64,000 nt of DNA from Ligula intestinalis (lineage: Eukaryota > Platyhelminthes > Cestoda > Diphyllobothriidea > Diphyllobothriidae): NCBI GenBank assembly GCA_036362985.1, contig JAYGXS010000004.1, forward strand, positions 61,941,189 through 62,005,188, in the 5' to 3' direction. The notes under the pieces are model-generated. The model ran no database searches, was not told the origin of the DNA, and was given only the letters and a program-made list of their open reading frames with translations. Positions 21,090 through 32,599 of the stretch are shown here, one piece after another (the first letter of the stretch is position 1; every line of letters starts with the position of its first letter). Both the position numbers and the translations under genes were made by a program.

Positions 21090-22560
21090 AACCACGTAAT
21101 TTTCCTTAATTTGTATAAGTTTGATCATTACTCCAATACCAGTGTGAATGTATTTAGGAAAACATAGAAATAATAATGAACGGCATAAGGCCTATTAAGT
21201 ACTTAAAATAACTATAGGAATTACTAAGTGTTCGTAAAAATTTTCTTGATAATGCCGTGGTTCTAGAGCTCTAAATTACAACAATAAAGGTAGGTATTGT
21301 GTTAAGTTAAAAACTTGAAGCAACCACTTTCTATCTAATAAAAGAATTTTTCTTTAGTCAAAATATTCTGTAAAGTCTGCTCTTAACGGTTGCATATTTA
21401 TTGAATGTCATCGAAAAAAGTGTGTCATCAAATTGCTTGTTTTTTACTATCTTCACTGATCAATTCATAATTTGCGCATCTGTTCGACGTTTAGGCCAAA
21501 ACCTTTAAAATAAGGTATATATAAAGAGTATTTACCGAAAGAAAGTGTTTTTGGATATTAGTTCTCAGAATGATGACCACGTTGCTAATTTGTAGAAATG
21601 CCTCGAAACAGCAAACCACATTGTCAAGAGTAAATCATGTCAGCAGTATAACTCTGCAACTACTATTCCTAAGATTAATAAAAAAAACTTTCCATAAAAG
21701 GTTACCTCTTAGAAATTGCTATGATCAGATATTCGGCTGACGAACTTCTGTGTATATTAAATTTCTTTAACGTAATGTCACAGTGAAATTTGAGAATTTT
21801 GAGAATTTCTTTAAGTTTTCTGAAGATAAGCGATTCAATTTGACTGGAAATAAAATAGCTTTCTTTTCTCTTTATAACGGTTTACCTTCCGCATGAGTAG
21901 ATTAATTCCACTTTCAGATATATACTGGCGAATTAAAAAAACGACCATACACATTGCCATTTTTTAAGTACTTCTTATTCTTTTGTCTGTTCCGTTTCTA
22001 AATCAAGTAAAAGGGAATTGTTAAGTATGCAAAAAACTATTTTCCTTCACGACTTACATTTAATAAGGCATTATTTGTGTTAAATCTACGAATACATGTT
22101 AGACATTTGGTTTTTATTGAAGGACATTTGAGGCTCATTGCTGCATTCAAACAAAAACTCTTCTATCAATGCATTTTTACAAAGAAACTGTACCAGATAG
22201 CTAAACATAATTTCTTTAGCACATATGTTCAATGCTACTGCAAACAAATTTGGTTCCTTTAACTTGGCTCCACTTTAATCTGAACAATTTTGCATAAACT
22301 TTTCCAGTTCTGGAAGGGATATCTTCTGTACCTATTTTATTTATTTTGGAGTTCCTTCTTAGTACTATCAACTTTAACGTGCGGTTTGGTTCGCTCTTTC
22401 GCAATAGCATAGGAAATTCCTTCTATATGAGCCTACTTCCAATTTCCCCAAAACTAATGGTTATTTCTCTTAATAAACCTAACTAAAATGGCGATTTAGC
22501 TAAGTAAAAGGGTTTTGCAGAATTCAATAAACTGAATGAATCACAATAGTGTTTTCAAAT
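21090..22560. other. AT-rich region, nothing recognised
   Basis: Short AT-rich frames only. No splice-consistent exon chain or repeat family was recognised. Confidence 0.4.
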
Positions 22561-22599
22561 ATATGCCAAAGTGTCCAGGCAAATTTCATAATTAGCGTT

Positions 22600-22870
22600 G
22601 CATGGTCTTCGGCGGCTACTGTAGTCTATAGCCAGACGGACTGAGGTCAACCTACTGATGAGGCTAGTCTACTAGCGCGGGCATCTCATTGGACGGGTTG
22701 AGTACACAACGGGAAGGCAAGGCGCGCTCGCTTGCGCCTGGCAGGCAGTCCGTCAACAGCAGCGGGGTGCAAGGAGTCAGCATGCGGCAGACATTGACGT
22801 GTGGCTGATCATGGGTTCCAAGTAGCGCTAGCAGCGACTGCAAGTTCTCCGGTTATGTAACACTGGACAG
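22600..22870 (-). repeat. Probable 5' fragment of LTR-like repeat
   Basis: The stretch near 22800-22850 resembles the reverse complement of the TGTAGTGGC...CAGCCACTTGGAACCCA start seen at 48473 and 56132. Divergent. Confidence 0.35.
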
Positions 22871-23052
22871 AGTTTTTAACCGAAACAATTATAGAGATGT
22901 AGAAGAACAACGAGTTAATAAAATATAAGATCTGTTATTGAAAAGGAATGGGGAAAGAGTAAAAAAGGGAAGGCCATTGACACAAGAGGTCAAAAAGGTA
23001 TTGTACAAACGATCCATTTGGAGTGAGAGGTGGTCAGTAGATATAAGTTAGA

Positions 23053-23415
23053 TTATAGGTGTTAAGGCTAAGACAGCTAACCCTTATAGCTACGATCTTC
23101 CAGGCCCAGTTCCTTAGGAGAGGAGAGAAGTCTTGAGAAGGCCAGAGTAGAAGGAAGAATGTATTGTGTACACAACAGTTAGGAGAAAGTGGCCAGTCGG
23201 TCCGGCATGGCCGTGAAGGCCGCGTGAGTCTGGGACTTCACGCGCGGATTCCCAACTGTCCGTATGTGCAGGAATTCACCTAGGACTGGAGAGCGCTTCG
23301 GGACGCTGATAGGTCGACCAGTTTTTGGCGCGTCTGTGCGCTCGGTCGCGCGTCGGTGCAGACATGCACCATCACACTGGGAAAGGCGCGGCTGAGCAAT
23401 CAAGATTCACCCTGT
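23053..23415 (-). mobile_element. LTR-like dispersed repeat copy
   Basis: It starts GGTGTTAAGGCTAAGACAGC and contains ACGATCTTCCAGGCCCAGTT, CCTTAGGAGAGGAGAG and TTGTGTACACAACAG. It reads antisense to the AATAAA-bearing strand. The boundary at the right is approximate. Confidence 0.62.
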
Positions 23416-24619
23416 GAGAACACGTCAGTAGCGTTTCGAGTTTGAAAGAGGTGGGCTGTAGAACCGCTAGAAGATACCAGCGGGAAGTGCATCGCTGTCA
23501 CAAACTGTTGGTGAGGGTCGTGGAGGTGCCGACGGTAACGGACATGCGCGACAGTTCGGTTAATGTAAAGAGAGGGTGAATTTGGCGATAGGCAAAGAAG
23601 AAACAGCGGTCATCTTCACCGATAAGCTATTACACTGTTCTCATCCAGGACCCGCGCGAGAAGTGAGCTTGGAACATTCAAACAACTCTGTCAGATTTGA
23701 GGTTTATTACAACTGAAATCGAAACCGGTGAAGTTCCATGAAATTTCCATTGATGACAATTAGGCAGGAGATCAGTCACTCGCAGCTCAGTTTGCTTCCC
23801 CAAAGGAGAATCAACAGCAAGGTATTGGAAGTAGTTTTGCAAGAAGTTGTGTCGACAACAAAAGAATCCCCAACTCGGAAGTCAGGGAAGACGGTGTTGG
23901 TAGACACAGCTTTACTGCCGGAAAATAAGCGGTACAAAGGCTGGGTTATTGGCCAGTTGCCAGCTGCGTCTGCATGCCAGGTGTGTCTACAAATTAGTGT
24001 GGATGTGTGAAGCTTTGGCTGTGGGGTGAGTGCTCTGTTGACTGCCGCCAATCAAATGAGGCGGAAGTATCGATTACTTTTGAGCGTACGCGCTGCGACA
24101 AGTCGACAGTGACCGTGCGAGGCTTTGTGAACGAAGGCAGTTGCGCTGGGTGGCAGCCTCCTACAAGTGTGCTGCTGTGTGCTAATAGCGTACTTTATAA
24201 AGGCAAGCATGGCACGTATGAGCATGTAGAAGATTGGTCTGCAATCGGATCAATCAGATAGTGTTCTCAAGTGGGTAGCAGCTCGACTGGCCTTCTGATT
24301 CATCCGAATGGCGAGGTAGAGTCCTGATCGTGGCGGCAGCTTGCGTATCATCACGTGTCAGCAGATCGGTAGTGTGGCATGGGAACGAGTCGCCAGGGTG
24401 GCCTGCGCGTGAGTCGGTTACAGCAGCTCCTAACAGACGGCGCCTTGAGGGTGGGCAGATATTGGAGAAGTAGGCCATGATTGAAAGCTTGAGGAAGCCT
24501 CTTTGAGACTTCGACAGCGAAAACAGGGCAAACCCGATCAGTCCAAGGCCAAGTAAGGTTGGCCAGGTATTTAACATCCTGATCAATTTTCGACCTCAAA
24601 AAATTTGAAACCGAAGTGC

Positions 24620-24998
24620 TTGTTGTGACTCGCTCGGGTCAAAGTGCACTTTCCCAAATGCTCACCGATGCGGTTCTCGATGCCTGGATCAGCCAATCAC
24701 AGTTGTCGCAAAACCTGTGTTCTGGCCGGCGACGAGTAGAAGGTCTGCACGCGCGCACGTTGTCTCTCTGTGGCGCGAGGATTCCTGTAACTATGCCTAA
24801 CTTCGGATCACGCCGCCCTAGCGGAAGGTCGTGCTCTCCGTAGTCAAATCTCTTTCCATCTATCCTTCGTTCCTCTGTGTACACAATATACTGTTCTTAA
24901 TACTGGCCTTTACTGACTTCTCTACTAAGTAATCATGGTCTGAAGATCGCAGTTGCTAAGGTTTCACTTACTTAACCCCCTGCGATAAGCTGACCAAG
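24620..24998 (+). mobile_element. LTR-like dispersed repeat copy
   Basis: The sense copy contains CTGTGTACACAATATACTG, ACTAAGTAATCATGGTCTGA, GAAGATCGCAGTTGC and the end TTAACCCCCTGCGATA at about 24988. The polyadenylation-like hexamer is mutated to AATATA. Confidence 0.6.
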
Positions 24999-24999
24999 C

Positions 25000-26150
25000 T
25001 TATCGAATTATCAGCAAAAGGACAAATCTGTCCTGATGAGAAACTTCAATTTTATTCAGATTATTCACGGCTTTCCTCTTGGCATTTTTGCCCGGAATAG
25101 TCTAAGGAGACCGGAACAACTATTCCTGGCTTATTTGCTATTTCCCGTCGGAGATCAACAGGACCAAGCTAAGTGAATTTGAGTCGGGTTATTTAGGCAC
25201 AAGTATTCCTATTCAGTTCTCTAAAAGTTGCGATACGGACAAATGTCCTGCAATCCGGGATCCGGAATATCCGAAATCCCATGGGTGTCGCATCTCACCG
25301 AATTCCACGGCAGAAAGCGAACACGAATGTTTCGTCCTGAAACCAGTACAGCGAAGCGTTCCTCCCCTCCTCTATGCGCGTTTTTGCTCACATGCTCTAC
25401 GGGGCACGCCGATATCACCGCGACATCTATTTCCGGTGTTAACGCATTGCCCCTCTCCGTCCCCCCTCCCTCCCGCCACCCCCACTTCGAGTTTGGGAAA
25501 TGACAAAAATTGCTGTAGGACGCGGGGGCGTTTCCGATACGCCTAGCTTCACGTGCCTAGCTAACCCTCGCGTAAGCTAAAGCTGTTCTTCTGATTATTT
25601 TTCATTCGCTTTCTCCCCATATTCATGAGCCAATGCGCGCGTGATATGCTGAGAGCAACAACAACAACGCGTAACTCATGCGCTCCATAAAATGCATGAT
25701 CTAAAAATAACCGTCTGCAGATACATCAAACTAGGAAGGCAACAGAGTGATATGATTTTAATTTGTATCTCAGAGGAGGACTAGCATGAAAAAGGAGCTA
25801 TGTTGGAAGCGACTGAAAAACCTTTAATTTTAACGTCGAATGAACTTCGAGGTTCGTACATATATTGCCTGATAGATAATACTGTCGACTTTAAACCTTC
25901 GGGTAATATCCGGGGGCCTTAACTGCAGTGCTGAGTTTATAAATCATGAATGGGGTAAAGCTGTCATGTACTGAGCCATTACCCACGACGTACAACACAT
26001 AAGGTTATTTATATTGAGACGGAGGGTTTTGTATTTTGTTCAGTCCCATTTGAAGGGAGCGAGACTGTCTTTGACTGAATAAGCTCTCCAAGAAGTCACG
26101 GGATCGAATTTTCTCGTGTACCTCAGGTACAAAGAAGCTTCTTGCGAGGT
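25000..26150. other. No gene recognised
   Basis: A GC-rich patch at 25240-25500 has short overlapping frames on both strands. The remainder is AT-rich. No domain, repeat family or splice chain was seen. Confidence 0.35.
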
Positions 26151-26157
26151 GAAATAT

Positions 26158-26351
26158 CGAAAGCAAATAGTCAAGGTAAGCGACATTTGTAACTGAATTC
26201 AGAANNNNNNNNNNNNNNNNNNNNNNNNNNNNNNNNNNNNNNNNNNNNNNNNNNNNNNNNNNNNNNNNNNNNNNNNNNNNNNNNNNNNNNNNNNNNNNNN
26301 NNNNCGAAAGCAAATAGTCAAGGTAAGCGACATTTGTAACTGAATTCAGAA
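26158..26351. other. Assembly gap (100 N) flanked by a 47-bp identical duplicate
   Basis: Bases 26158-26204 and 26305-26351 are identical (CGAAAGCAAATAGTC...GAATTCAGAA) and sit directly on both sides of 100 Ns at 26205-26304. Contig ends that overlap but were scaffolded as separate explain this best. Confidence 0.9.
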
Positions 26352-26389
26352 TTTGATAAGAATGAGACGAAGTTCATTACTATGCAGTT

Positions 26390-26391
<2 letters not shown>

Positions 26392-26469
<78 letters not shown>
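26392..26469. repeat. (CT)n microsatellite followed by AT-rich tail
   Basis: About 39 CT units, then TATATAAATATATATTATATATA. On the minus strand it is the 3' tail of the adjoining SINE. Confidence 0.95.
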
Positions 26470-26472
<3 letters not shown>

Positions 26473-26690
26473 ATATAAATATATATTATATATAGACAGA
26501 AGGACATTACCAGCAAAGACTTGGGACACTAGAAAGGCCTTTTCTGGCTCATTTGCCGTCATCGGCTAGTGATACCCAACTCAAGTGTTGCCGCTGAAAT
26601 GGCTGCCACACTCGAGTTTTGAACTCGGATCTCTCCGGTCAGAGGCCACGAGCTCACAGCCTTGCCAATATTTGATCCAGGATATACAGT
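26470..26690 (-). mobile_element. tRNA-derived SINE with AT/AG microsatellite tail
   Basis: Read on minus: a tRNA-like head with a CGAGT-TCAAA-ACTCG T-arm-like hairpin (B-box-like GAGTTCAAAAC), a body with ATCACTAGCCGATGACGGCA and GCCTTTCTAGTGTCCC, then GGTAATGTCCTTCTGTCTA and an AT/AG-repeat tail. The body matches copies at 27.7, 49.6, 61.4 and 63.97 kb. Confidence 0.6.
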
Positions 26691-26922
26691 AGCAGATATG
26701 CGTAAACCAATCTGTTAGAGCACCCACTCGTTCGTCCATGTTGCCATTAGAGCTCTCACTCGAGCCTCCACCGCCAGGTGGCTAGAATATAGGCAGAAGG
26801 ACATTACCAACTTCTTCTGCCTCTATCCTAGGCGCCTCGCGGTGGAGGCTCGAGTGAGAACTCTAATGGCAACATGGACGGACGAGTGGGTGCTCTAACA
26901 GATTGGTGTACGCATATCTGCT
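26691..26922. repeat. Long fold-back inverted repeat (109-bp arms, 14-bp spacer)
   Basis: Arm 26691-26799 is the near-perfect reverse complement of arm 26814-26922, including CACCCACTCG/CGAGTGGGTG and CTCGAGCCTCCACCG/CGGTGGAGGCTCGAG. The few mismatches cluster near the loop. The inner end of the left arm continues as SINE tail sequence (GCAGAAGGACATTACC). Confidence 0.85.
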
Positions 26923-27175
26923 CTGACTTGTACTCCAAATCTTGTAGCGGGTTTCAATGTGCAGTCACTGCTCTCAGGTGCTCGGTAAATAGCTTCATCA
27001 GTACCGATCTCAGATACCTACCTGCTGTTGTGATTTGAATGGTTGACGATTATGAGTAGTAGCTGCATTAAACGATCAGGTTGCAAGATATGCTCGTCCT
27101 TTTGCGCCTAGAGACGTAAGCGAGAGCCCCTGCAGGAGGTCGCATGAGCGACAACTTATGATACGGAGCGTTAGA

Positions 27176-27597
27176 CTAGCGCAGGCGGTTAAGTAAGTTA
27201 AACCCCAGCAACTGCGATCTTCAGACCATGGTTCCCTATGAGATAAGAAGTTGAAAGAGGCCAGAATAGTAGGAATAATCGATTGTGTACACAAAGGAAC
27301 GAAGAATAGATGGAAAGAGTTTTGACCTCGGAGCACACGTCATTCCGCTGGAGCGCCGTGATGTCTGGCGGCCGAGGGTGCGGAAAAAGGGACATGTTCT
27401 AGTGGTGCTTGGGCAGCCGCGAGAACTTAGACACACGTGTGTGTGTGTGTGTGTGTCCGAATGGAAGTAGATTAAGTTTCTGCAGGTCAGCGCGTCCGTA
27501 AGCGCTGACTGAGGTATTGGATGACCTTGAGGCAGCTGGCCTTGAACAATGACGCCGGACAAAAAATGGAAGGCGTCGGCCGGCAACGACCACTACA
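27176..27597 (-). mobile_element. LTR-like dispersed repeat, full-length type (about 420 bp)
   Basis: It runs from TAGCGCAGGCGGTTAAG to GACCACTACA, the reverse of TGTAGTGGTC...GATA. The 4-bp AGAC is found on both sides, a possible target duplication. It includes a (GT)n run at 27437. The copy at 60867-61296 is nearly identical over most of its length. Confidence 0.68.
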
Positions 27598-27639
27598 AGA
27601 CTACTTAACACCCAATAACCAATGAACCCGACTTCGAAG

Positions 27640-27745
27640 CGCATGTCCTCCAAACCTGGGGTTAGGCAAGGCTGGCTGAAGACTCCTAATAAGTCATAAA
27701 TAGCTATTCCAGTCTCTCAGGTCTTTACCAATGAGAATGCTACTG
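27640..27745 (+). mobile_element. SINE body fragment
   Basis: GGCTGAAGACTCCTAATAAG, then AATAGCTATTCCAGTCTCTC and ACCAATGAGAATG, matches the body of the SINE at 61.4 kb (minus). The tRNA-like head is mostly lost. Confidence 0.5.
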
Positions 27746-27779
27746 TTAGGCGTAATAGTTACCACCAGCAACATCGATA

Positions 27780-27910
27780 GATTGTGGTTAGGTTTAGGCT
27801 AGGGTTGACGTTGGAGTTCCGTTAAGGGTTAGGGTTAGGGTTATAGCTAACTGTACTGTTGTGGGTTAGGGTTAAGTTTACGGCTACGGGTTAGGTTTAT
27901 CTCAGGGCTA
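27780..27910 (+). repeat. TTAGGG-rich interstitial telomere-like stretch
   Basis: It contains GGTTAGGGTTAGGGTTA and further GGGTTAGGGTT units with decayed spacing. Confidence 0.65.
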
Positions 27911-28244
27911 GTTAGGGCACCGGAATATTTACTTTTCCTGGAATTATGCATAGAGCCACCTTTATTGCTTGGGTTGGGCGTGTTTATTCTAATTGCCTGT
28001 TTAGGAGGGGTTTATAAAAGTAATTCTTAGACCTTAATTGTAGACAATTATGGCTTTTGTGCACATTGAAGATAAAAAGACGGCCAGAACTGCTTGTGTG
28101 ACAGCCAAAAATTTATTATATGACCCTACAAATGACGAACGCAATATATAGACAGGCGTGTAATAGGCACATGGTGGAAGCGGAGTAGGGCAGTTTAAGG
28201 AATTGGTATGCATATCGATGGATCAGTAAGGCTCGCGAGGCTTC

Positions 28245-28690
28245 GCAAGTACTGTCAAAGGCTCAGATGGTTACCTCTGACGGCTACGGTCTTCCAGACC
28301 CGGTTCCTTAGGTGAAGAGAGAAGTCTTGGGAAGTCCAGAGTGGAAGGAACAGTGTATTCTGTACAAAATGATTAGAGAATAATTAGGAGGAGGTTGCCA
28401 CTCGGCCTGGCATGGCATTCGACCATGAGGGTCGCATGAGAGCGTGGGGTCATCACAGCGGCGAACGACACCGCCTGCGTCTGCTCCTTGACGGGGCGGA
28501 ATCTGGAGTGTTCGTCAGCGCAGGAATTGTCCAAAGGGCCCAGAACGGGATTTGAATGAGTCAGCCTCGGGACGATTATTGGCCCGAACAGTCTGGAGTG
28601 CGTGTGTGCGCCACAGTCGCACGAGGGCAAAGGTTGTGCGTCGCACGCGGACTTGGGCAATCGCGCTGGATCGAGCGCAACTGAGCGACC
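28245..28690 (-). mobile_element. LTR-like dispersed repeat copy
   Basis: Antisense family core: ACGGCTACGGTCTTCCAGAC, CGGTTCCTTAGG, then TTCTGTACAAAATGATTAG, followed by GC-rich sequence shared with the copy at 23.1 kb (TGGCATGG-type). Confidence 0.58.
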
Positions 28691-29214
28691 ACGACTGCCA
28701 TTACATGACCTCGTCTGTGGCGTCTTGAGTTAGAAGAAGGTGAGCTACAGAAACATTACAGGCCCACCACCATCGTTCATTTCGATTTGTTTTAGCACTG
28801 AATTAGACCGTATCACATGCCTACCAACGTGCCAACCTTACACAAAATCCAACTCTAACCAGAAGCCTAGCCCTGGCTCTATCCCTTTCGTTCACTGTCA
28901 GATTAGTTGGGTCGTACTATAGACTGTTTTCCGTTAGTGGAGTTACACAAACAATTCTTGCCGCAGGAAATAAGCACCCCAGAAGAACAGACAGCGAAAG
29001 ATCTAATTTCAGAAGAGACAGACTCCCACGGTTCCCAGTTTCTGCCATTCAGTTATGTCAGTAGAGGTAAATGTGTAGTGGACCTTAACGCCACCGTTGA
29101 CTCATCATGCCAACGTTGCGGTTACCGTGATGGCTGACCCCTGGCCTGTCTATCGCTCAAGGAGCAGGGCCATCTACTGAGACACACGGCTTAATCTCGC
29201 GTAATGCAACCAAT

Positions 29215-29490
29215 CACAGTCCCACTCACACAAGACCTCAAGTTGGTGGCTGTGGCCTGTGACACTTGGGATTCCGCTCAGGCGCGTCGCGGTCGGCGAC
29301 GCCGCCCTGTCCCACGGGCCTCACGGTTGGACGCCCTGCAAGACCTATTGGCAACTTCCCCCTCAACCCTTCTGTAAACACTACGCTGTTCCCTCTACTC
29401 TGCTTTCCCAAGACCTCTCGCATCTCCTAAGGAACCGGGTCTGGAAGATTGTAGCTGTTAGGGCTAACCGTGAAGCCTTAACACCTATAA
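29215..29490 (+). mobile_element. LTR-like dispersed repeat copy
   Basis: The sense copy includes GCCTCACGGTTGGACGCC, CTCCTAAGGAACCGGGTCTG, GAAGATTGTAGCTGTTAGGG and GCCTTAACACC. Its 5' part resembles the copy at 55.7-56.1 kb. Confidence 0.6.
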
Positions 29491-29599
29491 ATGTGGTCAA
29501 CACTGTGATTCTCGAGTATCATGGCATGAATAGGATGGCTGGATTTGTAACGTCTAAGCAATAGGTGTACTCGGCGCACTACACTCATCAATTCGAAGC

Positions 29600-30015
29600 C
29601 GGGTTGTTGGAAAAAAGCAGGAAGCAACAGAATGAGGGATTTATTGAGCACACAACCCAGAGTTGCTGCCTCGGGCAGCAGTGGCCTCTGATGAAGCCAG
29701 GGCTAGTGTTGGCTGTGCTCATCTATGTCTGAAAGAGCGAGAGAGAGGGGGTGGCAGCTGCTTATATATGGTTGTAGAGCAAGTTCAAGTAGTGCCCAAC
29801 TGGTGTGCTATATTACCCGAGGGGTTGTCGTGTGTAGTGGCCCATGCTGCGTCGGCCGAGGATGGCGGGTTCAAGAGGCCCTTGTGTGCGCGACTGGAAG
29901 TCGGTCAAGGGTCTGCAGGTCAGCAAATCGGAAGCAGTTGCCTACGAAGCTGCATTACGTTGAGGCAGTGCGCACTGAACGAGGAAGCCGGACAGCATTG
30001 TTGGCTGTCTGCAAC
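29600..30015 (-). mobile_element. LTR-like repeat copy, diverged
   Basis: Shares GTGTGCGCGAC, GTCAAGGGTCTGCAGGTCAG and TTGAGGCAGTGCGCACT with the copies near 18.5-19.0 and 27.4 kb. ACTGGTGTGCTATATTACCC at 29805 also occurs, with changes, at the 5' end of the CR1-like LINE (17525-17550). Confidence 0.42.
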
Positions 30016-30019
30016 AGAT

Positions 30020-31030
30020 TTCTAATTCGCCATTCCAAGGTGCTACTTCAAATACCACAGTTTCAAAGGCTGTGTTTTCTGGGACACAGCTCGCGTCCTA
30101 AAACATGGAATAGCACGTCCCACATTGCATGTCACTTGGATAAATGTCAGCTGAATATGGACACTGCGTACTTAGAAAACTGAAATTGGTGTAACTCTCG
30201 TTCTTGCCGTCCACAGTCATAAATGCTGGACCAGCTTCTCCTTGTCATATAGGCAGGTCAACTATTGCCACATCGAGAACAAACCAGCGTGTTGGCCAAT
30301 TACGAGTATATCTATCGAAAGAAGGAGTGACCATTGACTACAGAAGCTTCCCCAAGTCAGAAGTCAGGTAAGACCAATTAGGTTGTACAGTGTACTGTAG
30401 GAATGGAGGTGAAAAAAACTCTGTAGACACAAGCTGTTCACAGTTAACAAGTCAGTGGGTGTGTGTGTGTGCTCTGTGCCCCTGCGTGGGGTCGGAGGCA
30501 ACCCATGAAACTGCTGCTGGCCAACTGTCTATGGTCATTAGTCGACTTGAGGAACAAGAAGAACGTGTACGAGGGGAGTCACCAGCACCGAATGAGTGAT
30601 CTTCGACCACGGAAGGTTCCCCGAGCCAGAAGTTTTAGGACGGCTGAGTCATAACTCTCTAACTATGTGGCGGCTGGCTGCGCTGTCATGTGTACCAGGT
30701 CAGTCAGCTAAACGCAAGGCTCCTTTAAACGCACTTTCCCGTTATTTGAATCGACTAGGACCGCAAACCCAACTGACAATGGTGGAACTCCAAACGGTGT
30801 TTTTACCCGAATGGATGCGAAGGTTTGCGTTGTAGGTGCTTGCGTGGAGACTGGTCAAGCTCATTATTCTGTGCCTTTGAACGCGTGCAGGAGTTCATCG
30901 TCACAGATAGTAGCAGCAGCAGCAAAAAAGGTGACAATTGCAGAGGATGCAAACCAATCATTTAGCAGTGACGCAAGTCTGGAGGAGACTGTGCAGGGCT
31001 CTGCACGCCAGTGTCAAATTGGTACATCGA
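30020..31030. other. Repeat-derived region without gene
   Basis: Includes CCCCAAGTCAGAAGTCAGGT (about 30350) and related segments shared with 20.5 and 23.9 kb. Several short overlapping plus frames are not convincing genes. Confidence 0.35.
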
Positions 31031-31427
31031 TTGATTGAGGTTCCATTGTTGTGACTAACTCGCGCCGAAGTGGATTTTCCCAAAGGCCCACCGATGCGGT
31101 TCTCAATGTCTGTGAATAGCCAATCACGTTTGCCACGTAGATGCCTTTGGGGCCGGCGAAGAATAGCAGACCTACACGCGTGACTTTCTTTCCCCTGCCC
31201 ACTCACCTGACTGCTGTCAAACCAGCATTTGGACCCGGCCGGCTTTCCTGGCTGGTCGTATGCTCTCCAAGTTAAATATCTTTCTATCTATTCTCCGTTC
31301 CTCTGTGCACACAACATACTGTTCCTACTACTCTAGTCTCTTCAGACTTCTTCTCTTCTAAGTAACCATAGTCTGAAGATCGCAGTTACTAGGGTTTAAC
31401 TTACTTAACCCCCTGCGATACCATCGT
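31030..31427 (+). mobile_element. LTR-like dispersed repeat copy
   Basis: Contains CTGTGCACACAACATACTG, CTAAGTAACCATAGTCTGAA, GATCGCAGTTACTAGGG and the end TTAACCCCCTGCGATA. Upstream CACCGATGCGGTTCTCAATG matches the copy at 24.65 kb. Confidence 0.6.
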
Positions 31428-31439
31428 CGAACTGTCGGA

Positions 31440-32125
31440 TCAGGCTTCAACCAATTCTCGACTCGTATTGTCACCGTTGTGGGCCATTACCTCGAAGGCT
31501 TTGAAGTTGAACTCTTGGCCCATTTCGTAGGCGTAGGCAGCAACTTGCGTTAGGTTGTCGTCCCGTCGCACGACCAGCTTATGTTAATTTATGCGCGATC
31601 CAACGACTGTTTTACTAACAAAAAAGTTTCTTTCTGTGCGCAGTCGGCTGTTTATTCTGCCCAACCCAGAGAGAGCGAGAGAAGGAGAGGGGAGAGAACC
31701 AGATACACTTTATTTTGAAAATATTATTCCAATTTTTTCAGCAAAAAACGTCCTCCATTCTAGAAGAATAAAATTAGGCGCACAAAATCACAATACCGGG
31801 GAATCAAAAGTAATGCATAATTGCAAATGACTGCAGTTGTCGATATCATGGATAAATGTCCTAAGAAAAGTCGTCAACTATTGGAGTGCTTTCAAAACAG
31901 CGCTAGGCTTGTGACCTTGTGTCCTCATGACCTCATTGTACTTCAAATAAACAAAGAGGATAAAAATCGGTTTACAATGGGCGAAATAAACAAATCTACA
32001 TGCAGTGAATTTTCGAGACTGGTTTCCCAACACGTCTTCGGACTAACAAGAAGTGTGCAAAGTACAACTACAATTTCAAACGTGCGGAAAAATATGGTGT
32101 AAGACCTTATTGGTAGCTGTGGCCT
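31440..32125. other. Unrecognised region
   Basis: A 93-codon plus frame (31821-32102) shows no domain I recognise. It may belong to the edge of the adjacent Penelope fragment. Confidence 0.3.
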
Positions 32126-32128
32126 CTG

Positions 32129-32581
32129 TCAGCCTGTGTTGTGCGGCCTTCGTCTCTTCCACCGTTCTTTGAGGCATTTATAGATACCATCTAACTCTAT
32201 GTAGCGGTTGATGCATGAATCATCGGAGTGCATGGCTTCAAGAAATCCTCGGCCTTTTTTGGAGGGGCAACCTCTAACGATGCGTGCTTTGTCCCATGCG
32301 AATTTGTGTCTTGTATCAAGGGTGTGCATAGCCACTTCGGATAAATGGTCACGTCCTTTCACAGCCAGTTGGTGTTCGTGAATTCGTGTAGAGACGGAAC
32401 TTCCTGTTCGGTCGCAGTATAAAGTATCATTATCTCCGCAGGGGATCTTGTAAACGACTTCTTTTTCATCGAATAAGAGAAAATTACATGGGGATAAATG
32501 GAAGAACAATGGCAGTTCAAATTGAAAAACCAGCCGAAAAATTATTGGGCAATGGTTTAGTGCTAGTATACGCCTTCCCAT
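32129..32581 (-). pseudogene. Penelope-like element fragment with GIY-YIG endonuclease remnant
   Basis: The 150-codon frame holds VVYKIPCGDNDTLYCDRTG, then STRIHEHQLAVKGRDHLSEV and the histidine-containing MHTLDTRHKFAWDKA. The layout fits the GIY-YIG domain of PLEs: VVY replaces GIY, and YCD replaces the YIG motif, so activity is doubtful. The reverse-transcriptase part is absent. Confidence 0.72.
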
Positions 32582-32599
32582 TTTCCATTTGACCGCGTA

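Noticed and set aside
26380..26562. Minus frame with (RE)n repeat protein
   Set aside because: It is translation of the CT microsatellite, not a gene.
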